Shown piece by piece: positions 54,310 through 61,954 of a stretch of DNA of 64,000 nucleotides. The stretch comes from an uncultured Alistipes sp. (GTDB lineage: Bacteria > Bacteroidota > Bacteroidia > Bacteroidales > UBA932). Numbering within the stretch: position 1 is the stretch's first letter; every line of letters begins with the position of its first letter. The stretch is from contig URSC01000001.1 of NCBI GenBank assembly GCA_900550465.1, positions 124,001-188,000 of the forward strand, in the 5' to 3' direction. A program made the translations under genes and the position numbers. Below the pieces are notes generated by a model. It was not told the DNA's origin. It searched no databases and saw only the letters and a list, made by a program, of their open reading frames with translations.

Positions 54310-54855
54310 TTATTTTACCCAGGCTTCGATATCGGCCCTGGAGGAATTGTTCAGCAGCTTGCCGCTCTGCCAGTAAAGTGCGGGATACTCTTTCCTGAGC
54401 TGGGCGGCGGAGTTGGTGATGCCGCTGCCGCCGGAGGTGGCGAAGGGGATGACGGTCTTGCCTGAGAAGTCGTAGGTCTCTAAGAAGGTGTTAACGGCGC
54501 GGGGCGCGAGGTTCCACCAGATGGGGTAGCCGATGTAGATTACGTCATAGCTGCCGGCGTTCTGCAGGTCTGCCTTGATGGCGGGGCGGGACTTAGCGTC
54601 GTTCATTTCCTTAGTGCTGCGGGATGTCTTGTCGGTCCAGTCGAGGTCGGCGGCAGTGTATTCCTGTACGGGAGTGATTTCGTAAAGGTCTCCGCCGGTG
54701 ACTTCTGCAATAAGTTTTGCAACCCTCTCAGTAGTTCCGGTGGCTGAGAAGTAGGCCACGAGTGTCTTTTTACTGTTCATAACTTGCTGATTCTGTGCAG
54801 TGGCCGTCAGGCATACCGCCAGGGCCGCCGCGATGGTTGGAATAATACGTTTCAT
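54310..54855 (-). CDS. Exported flavodoxin
   Basis: 181 residues. A signal peptide MKRIIPTIAAALAVCLTATAQ precedes a flavodoxin domain: the FMN phosphate loop is YFSATGTTERVAKLIAE, and IGYPIWWNLAPRAVNTFLE and FATSGGSGI follow. Flavodoxins are usually cytoplasmic, but versions with a signal peptide recur in Bacteroidales. The ATG at 54855 is chosen because the signal begins there; a TAACTTTG box (minus strand, 54884-54877) lies just upstream. Possible role as periplasmic quinone or thiol reductase is inference only. Confidence 0.85.
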   Translation of the reverse strand: MKRIIPTIAAALAVCLTATAQNQQVMNSKKTLVAYFSATGTTERVAKLIAEVTGGDLYEITPVQEYTAADLDWTDKTSRSTKEMNDAKSRPAIKADLQNAGSYDVIYIGYPIWWNLAPRAVNTFLETYDFSGKTVIPFATSGGSGITNSAAQLRKEYPALYWQSGKLLNNSSRADIEAWVK

Positions 54856-54941
54856 ATCCGATGGATAATTTTTCTGCAAAGTTACATTCCGTGCCCGTAC
54901 CGTCCGCAACCCGGATTACAGAATAATCTCCCAATTTTACT

Positions 54942-55490
54942 TTATGACTCCAGAAACTCCCGGAGGGCCGTGCCTCCGTCGATCGAGGGGCAGTATTCCT
55001 CCAGCACATTGAACTGCGGAGAGCGGCCGTAGATGGCGATGCCGTCCTTGAGAGTGTTGAGTACGCAGACATCTCCGGCAATACCGCAGACATCCACCAC
55101 TTCGATGTCCAGGCGGTAGAGCAGGAAATCTATGTGGCGGGCCGAACATAGGTTCTTGAAGATGGAGTACTCCTCGAAATTTTTCTTCTCGCCCTTGCGG
55201 AACATCTTCACCTCGCCCTGAGTATTGTACACGGCGTCCATAATCGGCTGATAGACGGCAGCGCCAATGGTATTCACCACGCAGTGCATCGGCCACTGCC
55301 CTCCATTCTCGTAGAACGAGCAGTGCCGGTAGGGATGTTGGTCCATGGTTATCAGCTTGCAGATGTATTCCCCGTCGGTCCTGAGGATGTAGTCGGCAAG
55401 AGCGTCCATTTTTTCCTTTGCACCCTCCACCTTCAGGCTTCCGCTTATGAAGTCTATCTGCGGGTCTACGATCATTAACAGCTTTCTCAT
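54942..55490 (-). CDS. Nicotinamidase-like isochorismatase-family hydrolase
   Basis: 182-residue cysteine hydrolase. Catalytic Asp is in LLMIVDPQIDFI. Metal-site-like residues are in TMDQHPYRHCSF and WPMHCVVNTIGA, which resemble PncA more than isochorismatase. The nucleophile is the Cys in VCGIAGDVCVLNT. A Lys in MFRKGEKKNFEEYS may complete the triad. It would convert nicotinamide to nicotinate, feeding pncB. The helicase gene lies upstream on the same strand (32 bases). Confidence 0.8.
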   Translation of the reverse strand: MRKLLMIVDPQIDFISGSLKVEGAKEKMDALADYILRTDGEYICKLITMDQHPYRHCSFYENGGQWPMHCVVNTIGAAVYQPIMDAVYNTQGEVKMFRKGEKKNFEEYSIFKNLCSARHIDFLLYRLDIEVVDVCGIAGDVCVLNTLKDGIAIYGRSPQFNVLEEYCPSIDGGTALREFLES

Positions 55491-55522
55491 ATCATTTTCA
55501 TTTAAAAGTTCCAAACAGCATT

Positions 55523-57739
55523 TTATTCTTCAAAACCCGTGCCCGCTCCTTCCGTATTCACGTCGACAACTGAATTATCCGCGCTGACTCCACCGCTGAG
55601 GTATTCCTTGACCATTTCCAGGATACGCTCCCCGTATTTTTCCGCGCCGGCCTTGCCGAAATACGGGACCCGCAGCAGCGACGGCAGGTCCTGCGGCAGT
55701 AGGTTGCTGATGCCGAGGATGGCCTTCTGCTGAAGGACGACGTACGCCGGGACATTCCTTGCTGTTGCCTCCGAGCGGCGCCAGGCCACCAAGGCACTGT
55801 ACAACCCTGGATGCAGGATATCCGCCGGGACCTCCACTTTCTGCTCCTTCGCCTTCCTGTTTTCCTCCGAGGTGGATTTCGCCTTTTTAGGAGTGGGAGC
55901 TGGCCCTTCTATTGACAGCAGGTCCTTCTTGCGGAGATAGGCGCAGGTCTCGAAGCCGGTGCCTGCGGTAAATTCCAGGAGGGCGGTCCGGAGGCGGAGA
56001 CTGTCGTAAAATTCCTCCATGCTCTGGCTCAGCAGCTTTTCTATCTCCTTGTTGTCCGAACTCAGGCGGGAATCGGGGTTGAATATCTCTCCGAGAGCCT
56101 CGAGTTTCTCCCTGAAGTACTCAGCGCCGGAGCGTATTCTCTCCTGCAGGACGGAGCTGGAGGCATAGCCGTCGGGAGTACTTTCTACCATCCGGGTGTA
56201 CTGGGGGCGGAATTTCAGGGCAACTTCCGTCACCTCTGCGGCAAAATGCTCCAAAGCCTCCCGGTGACCGGCTATCTGCTTGGGATAGAGCTTTTGGAGG
56301 TGCTCTTCAGCTGTCCGGATGTATTTTCTCAGAGGTTTCTCTATCCCGGAAAAATCAAAGAGGTCCGTCAGCAGGTCGAGGAAATACTGCCGCCGGAGCG
56401 TCCCTATGCGCTCCGCATCCGGTTCGGTGAGCTTGCTCTGCCGGGTAAAATCCTCCACGGCACTGTCGCTTATGACCGTCCGGGAGGCGAGGGGAGAGCT
56501 CAGCACTAAGCCTTCGAGGGTCCGGCAGCGGCTCAGGGCCACATAGGTCTGGCCGTGGGCAAATGCGGCGCGGGCATCGATGATGGCCCGGTCGAAAGTC
56601 AGGCCCTGGCTTTTGTGTATAGTGATGGCCCAGGCCGTCTTCAGCGGATACTGGCGGAAGGTGCCCTCGACCTCCTCGCGGATCTCCCGGGTGTCCTCGT
56701 CCAGGACGTAGCGGGCATTGCTCCATGTCTCCTGCTGAATGGTGTACGTGGCTCCGCTGTCGCGGCACTGCACTTCGATCATGTCTTCCGAGATGTCCGT
56801 AACCTCACCTATCGTGCCGTTGACGTAGCGGTGCTCGCCGGAGGTATCGTTCTTGACGAACATCACCTGCGCTCCTTTCTTTAAGGTCAGGATCTCGTCG
56901 GCTGGGTAGGCATAGTCGGGGAACTTGCCTTCGGTGACGGCCTGGAAAGAGTAGGAGGGACCCGTGAGCAGGTCCATCTCCCGGTCGTTGATGCGCTGGG
57001 CCTGGAGGTTATGGGTCACCAGGTGGATATAGCCGTCTTCCTTCTTGGGATGAAAATCGGGGATGTACCGCTCGTTCAGGGCCTTCAGCACATCTTTCCC
57101 GCAACGGCCGTCCCGGATGCTGTTGAGCAGGTCCAGGAAGCGACTGTCGCTCTGGCGGTAGACCTTCCTGAGCTCCACGGTGCAGAATTCGGTTTTGCTG
57201 AGGGCAGTGCTGGAAAAGAAATAAGGGGTGTCGTAGTACGTTTTAAGCATTTCCCACTCCTCGTCCTTCACTACAGGCGCGAGCTGCTGCAGGTCCCCGA
57301 TCATCAGCAGCTGTACACCGCCGAACGGCTTGCTGCGGTCCCCGAAACGCCTCAGAACACTGTCCACCGAGTCCAGCAGGTCGGCGCGCACCATGCTTAT
57401 CTCGTCTATCACCAGCAGGTCCATGCTCCGGATGATGTTCTTCTTCTCGCGGCTGAAACGGAAATACCTTGCCGCCTGAGCTCCGCCGCCGGCAGTAAAC
57501 GATGTATCAGGAATATATGGTGCGAAAGGCAGCTGGAAAAACGAGTGCAGCGTCATACCGCCCGCATTGATGGCCGCAATCCCCGTAGGCGCCAGCACCA
57601 CCATACGCTTCGTGCCCTCATCCCTCAGCCTTTTCAGAAAAGTCGTCTTGCCCGTCCCCGCCTTACCAGTCAGAAACACATGAACCCCCGTCCTCTCAAC
57701 CAGCTCCCACGCCAGTCCCAGCTCTCTGTTCTCTTCCAT
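55523..57739 (-). CDS. Pif1/RecD-like helicase with C-terminal HRDC-like domain
   Basis: 738-residue SF1 DNA helicase. Walker A is LTGKAGTGKTTFL (23-35), Walker B MDLLVIDEISMVRADL. Later motifs include MIGDLQQLAPV and WAITIHKSQGLTFDRAIIDA. The C-terminal ~100 residues (HPGLYSALVAWRRSEATARNVPAYVVLQQKAILGISNLLPQDLPSLLRVPYFGKAGAEKYGERIL) form an HRDC-like domain. A charged Lys/Glu linker (about 615-645) separates the parts. Probably acts in replication-fork or G-quadruplex processing; widely conserved in Bacteroidota. Confidence 0.88.
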   Translation of the reverse strand: MEENRELGLAWELVERTGVHVFLTGKAGTGKTTFLKRLRDEGTKRMVVLAPTGIAAINAGGMTLHSFFQLPFAPYIPDTSFTAGGGAQAARYFRFSREKKNIIRSMDLLVIDEISMVRADLLDSVDSVLRRFGDRSKPFGGVQLLMIGDLQQLAPVVKDEEWEMLKTYYDTPYFFSSTALSKTEFCTVELRKVYRQSDSRFLDLLNSIRDGRCGKDVLKALNERYIPDFHPKKEDGYIHLVTHNLQAQRINDREMDLLTGPSYSFQAVTEGKFPDYAYPADEILTLKKGAQVMFVKNDTSGEHRYVNGTIGEVTDISEDMIEVQCRDSGATYTIQQETWSNARYVLDEDTREIREEVEGTFRQYPLKTAWAITIHKSQGLTFDRAIIDARAAFAHGQTYVALSRCRTLEGLVLSSPLASRTVISDSAVEDFTRQSKLTEPDAERIGTLRRQYFLDLLTDLFDFSGIEKPLRKYIRTAEEHLQKLYPKQIAGHREALEHFAAEVTEVALKFRPQYTRMVESTPDGYASSSVLQERIRSGAEYFREKLEALGEIFNPDSRLSSDNKEIEKLLSQSMEEFYDSLRLRTALLEFTAGTGFETCAYLRKKDLLSIEGPAPTPKKAKSTSEENRKAKEQKVEVPADILHPGLYSALVAWRRSEATARNVPAYVVLQQKAILGISNLLPQDLPSLLRVPYFGKAGAEKYGERILEMVKEYLSGGVSADNSVVDVNTEGAGTGFEE

Positions 57740-57783
57740 TCTCTCAGTGTTTTAAAGTTAGGCTGGTAAAGTTATGGAAAAAA

Positions 57784-57813
57784 TTTGGGAATGTAAATAT
57801 TTTTCTATCTTTG
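57784..57813 (+). promoter_or_regulatory. tRNA-Arg promoter
   Basis: TTTG (57784-57787), 18 bases, TATCTTTG (57806-57813). The predicted start near 57820 leaves about 73 bases of leader before the tRNA. Confidence 0.7.
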
Positions 57814-57819
57814 CAGCCG

Positions 57820-57886
57820 CATTCGGGAAACAGGCGACGCTCAGTACCTAAAAGAGTACAACAAGGCGTGCGAGCCCATCCGAATG
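57820..57886 (+). ncRNA. Structured leader upstream of tRNA-Arg
   Basis: The leader is closed by a 7-bp pair CATTCGG (57820-57826) / CCGAATG (57880-57886) and contains an internal GTAC...GTAC hairpin and an ACGC/GCGT pairing. It starts at the predicted transcription start and ends 6 bases before the tRNA. It could be a processed 5' trailer-like RNA or a small independent RNA. No known family is recognised. Confidence 0.35.
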
Positions 57887-57892
57887 ACTCCG

Positions 57893-57966
57893 GGTCCGGT
57901 AGCTCAGCTGGATAGAGCAACAGCCTTCTAAGCTGTGGGTCTTGGGTTCGAATCCCAACCGGATCA
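57893..57966 (+). tRNA. tRNA-Arg (anticodon TCT)
   Basis: Cloverleaf: acceptor GGTCCGG / CCGGATC with A discriminator, D-arm GCTC...GAGC, anticodon stem ACAGC/GCTGT with loop CTTCTAA (anticodon TCT), T-arm TTGGG TTCGAAT CCCAA. CCA is not encoded. Confidence 0.95.
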
Positions 57967-57986
57967 CAGACGCAACAAGCAGGATG

Positions 57987-58014
57987 CGCCCGACTGCAAA
58001 GTCGGGCGTTTTTT
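57987..58014 (+). terminator. Terminator after tRNA-Arg
   Basis: CGCCCGAC (57987-57994) / GTCGGGCG (58001-58008), loop TGCAAA, followed by six T. A textbook intrinsic terminator. Confidence 0.9.
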
Positions 58015-58064
58015 GTGCCGGAAGAGCAGTCCGGAAGCTTGCTTACGGAATGTTCTTACGGTGC

Positions 58065-58086
58065 AAAAAATCCGGGCAAAGCCCGG
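58065..58086 (-). terminator. Minus-strand terminator (second of two)
   Basis: On the minus strand CCGGGC (58086-58081), a 3-base loop, GCCCGG (58077-58072), then ATTTTTT. It would stop read-through from the right. Confidence 0.7.
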
Positions 58087-58139
58087 CACATCCTGCGTCC
58101 CCCGGCGTATGTAAGATCGCCCGCGGCGCAGGGTCAGGG

Positions 58140-58160
58140 AAAAAGCCGCCCCGCGCGGCT
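58140..58160 (-). terminator. Minus-strand terminator (first of two)
   Basis: On the minus strand AGCCGC (58160-58155), loop GCGGG, GCGGCT (58149-58144), then a T-run of five. It lies just downstream of repeat copy A and the GNAT gene in the minus direction. Nothing coding lies between the tRNA-Arg terminator and this point. Confidence 0.8.
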
Positions 58161-58210
58161 TAATCCCAACCAAATAACCATTCAACATCCCCAACCTCGA
58201 CATCCCAAAA

Positions 58211-58534
58211 CAGTCTGTTACACTCAGCTCCACATATCCCAATGTCTCATAGAGACTTTCACGAATTACGCGATTTACAGACTGAAGACTTTCACCGCGC
58301 GTCTGTTATCCCGCTATTCACATACATTGCTATATGACAGCACTTTACACGGAATCATCGGATAACAGACTCGTCCTGAAGAAAACGTGCTGACCTCAGA
58401 CTACCCCAGCCACAGCACTTTCCAAGCGCATTTAAAGAAGTACGCGCTCTGGCGCACTGTTCAGTCTGTTGTCTGCATAATTCCGTAACTATTTGTTTTC
58501 CAGCGAAATTTTCAAATCAGTCAATTACAGACTT
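58211..58534 (+). repeat. 323-bp direct repeat, copy A (possible MITE)
   Basis: Begins CAGTCTGT and ends ACAGACTT, i.e. 7-bp inverted ends. It matches copy B (60831-61154) over its whole length with only small indels; by eye roughly three quarters of bases agree. Inside both copies are an 11-bp inverted repeat GTCTGTTATCC (58301-58311) / GGATAACAGAC (58360-58370) and further AGTCTGT/ACAGACT sites. No clean target-site duplication is visible around this copy. Confidence 0.65.
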
Positions 58535-58568
58535 TAAAATTTACCTTGCGCGGCCTCATCCCACCCCC

Positions 58569-59069
58569 TCATTTAAGCAGTTCAAAGTAATGACAGTCTA
58601 TGAATTCTCCGTTTTTAAAGCACGCTTTTTCATGAATCCCGCATTTCCTGAACCCATTCTTTTCCAGCACTTTCATTGAAGCCGGATTGTTTGCGTATAC
58701 ATTAGCGTAGATACGTATTGCATCGGTATTAAGGAAGTAATCGTCTATGGTATGTCGCAGCACGGCGGTCATTATTCCTCTGTTCCAGTAACATTCTGCG
58801 AGCCAGTAACCTAGTTCGGCATTATAGCGCTCCACATCTGTTCCACGAATAAAACTTATGTTGCCTGCGGCTTCTCCGTTGACTTCGACGCAGTAGTTAT
58901 GCTGTCCATTCTGACATTTGGTAGATTCTATGAATCGGGCCGCGTCCTCTTCAGTATAGGGGCATGGCAGACTGTCTCTGCAATTGTCCCATATTTTCTT
59001 GTTGTTAAGATATTTGGCCAAAGCAGGAATGTCGCTTTTGGACCAATTTCGTATTATATGTTTATCCAT
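58569..59069 (-). CDS. GNAT-family N-acetyltransferase
   Basis: 166-residue RimJ/RimL-like acetyltransferase. It has the acetyl-CoA binding segment GYWLAECYWNRGIMTAVLRHTIDDYF and the terminal NPASMKVLEKNGFRKCGIHEKA, both typical. Substrate unknown (protein N-terminus or small amine). It lies 68 bases downstream of the AlbA_2 gene on the same strand and may be co-transcribed with it. The two genes together are bracketed by the 323-bp repeats. Confidence 0.87.
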   Translation of the reverse strand: MDKHIIRNWSKSDIPALAKYLNNKKIWDNCRDSLPCPYTEEDAARFIESTKCQNGQHNYCVEVNGEAAGNISFIRGTDVERYNAELGYWLAECYWNRGIMTAVLRHTIDDYFLNTDAIRIYANVYANNPASMKVLEKNGFRKCGIHEKACFKNGEFIDCHYFELLK

Positions 59070-59137
59070 AGGTGATGCTGTATTTGCTGAATTTACAATC
59101 TATCACTATGTTGCTTCCCGCGAGTTAAAGTCGAATG

Positions 59138-60742
59138 TTATTTTTTCACTTTCCAGTGACCGCCTTTGTCGGGGCCAATGCGTTCTATCAGGCCAAGGTC
59201 TTTGAAACGCTTTAGGTGTTTCTTGATCGTGGAGAGAGATACTTTCAGCTGCTCTGCGAGCATTTCTCGTGTTACCGTAGGTTGAACAATGATGGCATTG
59301 ATGATGGCGGTGGCTGTCTTTCCAAACTTAACGGGGTCATTTTTCAGGACACCTTTTTTCAGGGTACCTTCTGAAGTTTTCAGGACACCCCTTTTCTGGG
59401 TACTTTTGGCGATTAGAGTATCTGTAGGAGCATTTTTCAGGGTACCTTCTGAAGTTTTCAGGACACCCCTTTTCTGGGTACTTTTGGCACTTTCTTGGGT
59501 ACTTTTGGCGGCAAGTGTCAAGGGCAGGGTCAGTGTCGTCCTCTCGAAGTTTCCGATGCGCTCTGTTATCAGAGGGGCATCATAGCCTGCGGCAGACCAG
59601 GCGGAGATGATACGGTGAATGCCGCTGCCGGCCCGCTCGCCAATGTGGAGCATTGAGAACATCTTGATGACAACGGAGTTTCTCGGATCGGAGTGACCGC
59701 CTTCGAGCATGAGAGCTTTGCCTATCCGGATGGTGCCGGGGTTCTCGAAGACGAGACGGTCACGGTGTTTGCGAACCACTACTCCTCCTCTGCCGTAGTA
59801 GTCGGCGTTGACGAGGCAGTTGGCGAGGGCTTCGCGGACGGCTTTGTGCTGGGGCGTGTCATCGATACGGTAAAGTCCTTCAAGACGGAATGGAACCTTG
59901 AGGTCCTGGACAATGCGGGTAACTATGCGGCGGTAGAAATCGAAAACGTTGCCGCTCCAGTCACCTGATGTAGACCAGATACGATCTGTCCATTCGGTGA
60001 TGTCATTTACCATTTCACGAAAGTCAAGGAAATAGTCGGGATATTCGCGGACTATTTCGTATTCGTTGCCGAACATGAGAAGTCCGGCCCCTGTGGGGTG
60101 GGCCTTGCCGTCAGTGTCGCTGATGGCCGCTGCTCCTATCCTGATGAGGAATTCTTCATCCGTGAGGTTGCTCCAAGGGTGGTTGAGTTGAGTGTTCCGG
60201 TGGTTCATTCGGAATGCCAGGATGCTCTCCGGGTTTAGGACTGAGAGGTTCATCCCGGTCAGAATCTTGGTATCAACCGTCTGCGAGCCTTGGTCGCGCA
60301 GCATTGAGCGGACTTCGCCTTTGGTACAGTGATAGTCACCTGAGCTGTTGCGCTTGTATGTGCCGGAGAAGATGTCGCCGCCTATGTAGACGGGCCTGCG
60401 CTCGCGCTGGGCACGGGGGACGTCGACCACAAGGATGACCGAGCCGTCAAGATGCTCGGGATAGACTTCTTTGTCGGTGAGGATGTTGTCGCTGACTTTC
60501 TGGCGGTTGTTGATGATGTCCCAGAACTGCTTTTTCATTTTCCGCACTTCTTCTTCTGTGAATCCGGTGGGTATGAGTGTGCCGTCCTGCTGCTCATTGG
60601 CTCCGATGAGGATGAGGCCGCCGTCGGTGTTGGCGAATGCGGAGTAGGTCTCCCACAGGCTGTGCGGAAGTCCTCCTTTGGCTTTCTTGGCTTCGAGACG
60701 GTTGTCTTCCCGATATTTATCAAGTGACTGTATGTCGAACAT
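59138..60742 (-). CDS. AlbA_2 (Schlafen-type) ATP-binding regulator with winged-helix C-terminus
   Basis: 534 residues. N-terminal AlbA_2/divergent-AAA domain (LEAKKAKGGLPHSLWETYSAFANTDGGLILIGANE), a central region, then an HATPase_c_4-like domain (VREALANCLVNADYYGRGGVVVRKHRDRLVFENPG and GERAGSGIHRII). A repetitive linker AKSTQKRGVLKTSEGTLK occurs about twice, then a winged helix (TVTREMLAEQLKVSLSTIKKHLKRFKDLGLIERIG). Such proteins are common in mobile or defence neighbourhoods; activity unknown. The ATG at 60742 is chosen because the -7 box TAACTTTG (minus strand, 60768-60761) overlaps the longer version. Confidence 0.8.
   Translation of the reverse strand: MFDIQSLDKYREDNRLEAKKAKGGLPHSLWETYSAFANTDGGLILIGANEQQDGTLIPTGFTEEEVRKMKKQFWDIINNRQKVSDNILTDKEVYPEHLDGSVILVVDVPRAQRERRPVYIGGDIFSGTYKRNSSGDYHCTKGEVRSMLRDQGSQTVDTKILTGMNLSVLNPESILAFRMNHRNTQLNHPWSNLTDEEFLIRIGAAAISDTDGKAHPTGAGLLMFGNEYEIVREYPDYFLDFREMVNDITEWTDRIWSTSGDWSGNVFDFYRRIVTRIVQDLKVPFRLEGLYRIDDTPQHKAVREALANCLVNADYYGRGGVVVRKHRDRLVFENPGTIRIGKALMLEGGHSDPRNSVVIKMFSMLHIGERAGSGIHRIISAWSAAGYDAPLITERIGNFERTTLTLPLTLAAKSTQESAKSTQKRGVLKTSEGTLKNAPTDTLIAKSTQKRGVLKTSEGTLKKGVLKNDPVKFGKTATAIINAIIVQPTVTREMLAEQLKVSLSTIKKHLKRFKDLGLIERIGPDKGGHWKVKK
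59355..59488 (-). repeat. 78-bp tandem duplication inside the AlbA_2 gene
   Basis: Bases 59355-59410 and 59433-59488 are identical over 56 bases with a period of 78 bases (26 codons, frame kept). Part of the unit recurs a third time nearby (CTTGGGTACTTTTGGC, 59494-59509). It lies in the linker before the winged helix. Confidence 0.85.
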
Positions 60743-60830
60743 GGTGTATGGCATTTTCTGCAAAGTTAGTCATTTATAGCAAATCGAACATCTCCTTTGT
60801 CATGTTGTCGTCTATGTCGCAGTGCGGGCA

Positions 60831-61154
60831 CAGTCTGTTCAGCACAACTCCACATATTCCAATGTCTCATAGAAACTTACACAAATTACGCGATTTACAG
60901 ACTGAGTGTATTTACCTCGTGTCTGTTATCCCGCTTTTCGCATACATTACTGTCTGACAACATTGTGCGCGGATCATCGGATAACAGACTCATCCTGGAG
61001 AAAATATGCAGACCGCAGACTACCCCAGCCACAGCACCTTCCAGGCGTATTTGAAGAAATACACGCCTCAGGCGTACCATTCTGTCTGTTGTCCGCATGA
61101 TTCCATAACTATTTGTTTTCCAGCGTAATGTTCAAAATGGTCAATTACAGACTG
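60831..61154 (+). repeat. 323-bp direct repeat, copy B (possible MITE) with candidate target-site duplication
   Basis: Same orientation and length as copy A. Ends CAGTCTGT (60831-60838) and ACAGACTG (61147-61154) are perfect 8-bp inverted repeats. TGCGGGCA occurs directly before it (60823-60830) and at its end (61153-61160), looking like a 6-8 bp target-site duplication. The internal inverted repeat is at 60921-60931 / 60979-60989. Apart from the promoter boxes beside it, no gene is seen between 60743 and 61231. Confidence 0.7.
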
Positions 61155-61183
61155 CGGGCAGTCAATATAAAAAATCATTTTTG

Positions 61184-61214
61184 GTTGCATTTGTATATCA
61201 TTTTGCTATCTTTG
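61184..61214 (+). promoter_or_regulatory. Toxin-antitoxin promoter
   Basis: GTTG (61184-61187), 19 bases, TATCTTTG (61207-61214), just beyond the end of repeat copy B and 17 bases before the antitoxin ATG. Confidence 0.65.
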
Positions 61215-61231
61215 TGAAAAATTATCGTATT

Positions 61232-61525
61232 ATGTCACAGTCAGCATTTACTATCAGATTGGACTCCGATTTGAAGGAGCAGTTTGACCGTCTCTGCGAG
61301 GAGTTCGGAATGAGTGCCAGCACCGCATTCAATGTATATGTCAGGCAGGTGGTCAGGACACGCAGTATTCCTTTTGCCATTGAGGCTGATACTATGGACG
61401 ATGTCAGGGAGAAGGCCAGAAAGGCGTTTTTCAATATGAGGAAGTCGGCGGCGGACAACGGGATATCCGGTATGTCGCTCGATGAGATCAACGAGGAGAT
61501 AAGATTGACAAGGGAAGGTAAGTGA
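61232..61525 (+). CDS. RelB/DinJ-family antitoxin
   Basis: 97 residues beginning MSQSAFTIRLDSDLKEQFDRLCEEFGMSASTAFNVYVRQVVRTRSIPF, the ribbon-helix-helix DNA-binding domain typical of RelB/DinJ. The C-terminal part (SAADNGISGMSLDEINEEIRLTREGK) should wrap the toxin. Normally RelB/DinJ pairs with a RelE/YafQ toxin; here the partner is a PIN-domain protein. The ATG at 61232 is used because the frame upstream overlaps the promoter. The stop overlaps the toxin start by one base (TGATG). Confidence 0.88.
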   Translation: MSQSAFTIRLDSDLKEQFDRLCEEFGMSASTAFNVYVRQVVRTRSIPFAIEADTMDDVREKARKAFFNMRKSAADNGISGMSLDEINEEIRLTREGK

Positions 61526-61941
61526 TGAAGATATATGTAGTCATAGATACCAATGTTCTGGTGTCTGCCATGCTTGCCGTGCGCCCAGATTCGGCTACGG
61601 TGAGAGTTTTGGAGCATCTTGTGAACGGGGACATTGTACCTATGTTCAATGCGGAGATTGTTGCCGAATATAGGGAAGTGTTGCGCAGGCCCAGATTCAG
61701 GTTTGCAGAGGATGATATTGCAGCAGTAATTGACCTTGTAGTCAAGGGCGGTGTGGATTCTAAAAGGTCTGCGATTTCGGGATTGGTCAAGGACGAGAAG
61801 GATGTGGTCTTTTACGAGGTGGCGATGTCCCGGGAGGATTCGTATCTCGTAACCGGTAATATCCGGCATTTTCCAGTCAACACGAGAGTCGTTACGCCCA
61901 ATGAGCTTCTTGAAATTATAAAGAATGTCGGGGTGCTATAG
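61525..61941 (+). CDS. PIN-domain toxin, putative ribonuclease
   Basis: 138 residues. The PIN acidic residues are visible: D in VVIDTNVLVSAML, E in FNAEIVAEYREVLRRP, D in VKDEKDVVFYEVAM and the later GNIRHFP turn. It belongs to the COG1569-type PIN family, predicted Mg2+-dependent RNases. It is translationally coupled to the antitoxin. A GTG three bases earlier could also serve as start. Confidence 0.87.
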   Translation: MKIYVVIDTNVLVSAMLAVRPDSATVRVLEHLVNGDIVPMFNAEIVAEYREVLRRPRFRFAEDDIAAVIDLVVKGGVDSKRSAISGLVKDEKDVVFYEVAMSREDSYLVTGNIRHFPVNTRVVTPNELLEIIKNVGVL

Positions 61942-61954
61942 GCATCACTTTTTT

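Noticed and set aside
59355..59488. CRISPR array
   Set aside because: Only two to three units, in frame within a protein-coding gene, with no spacer-like variable segments; no cas genes in the window.
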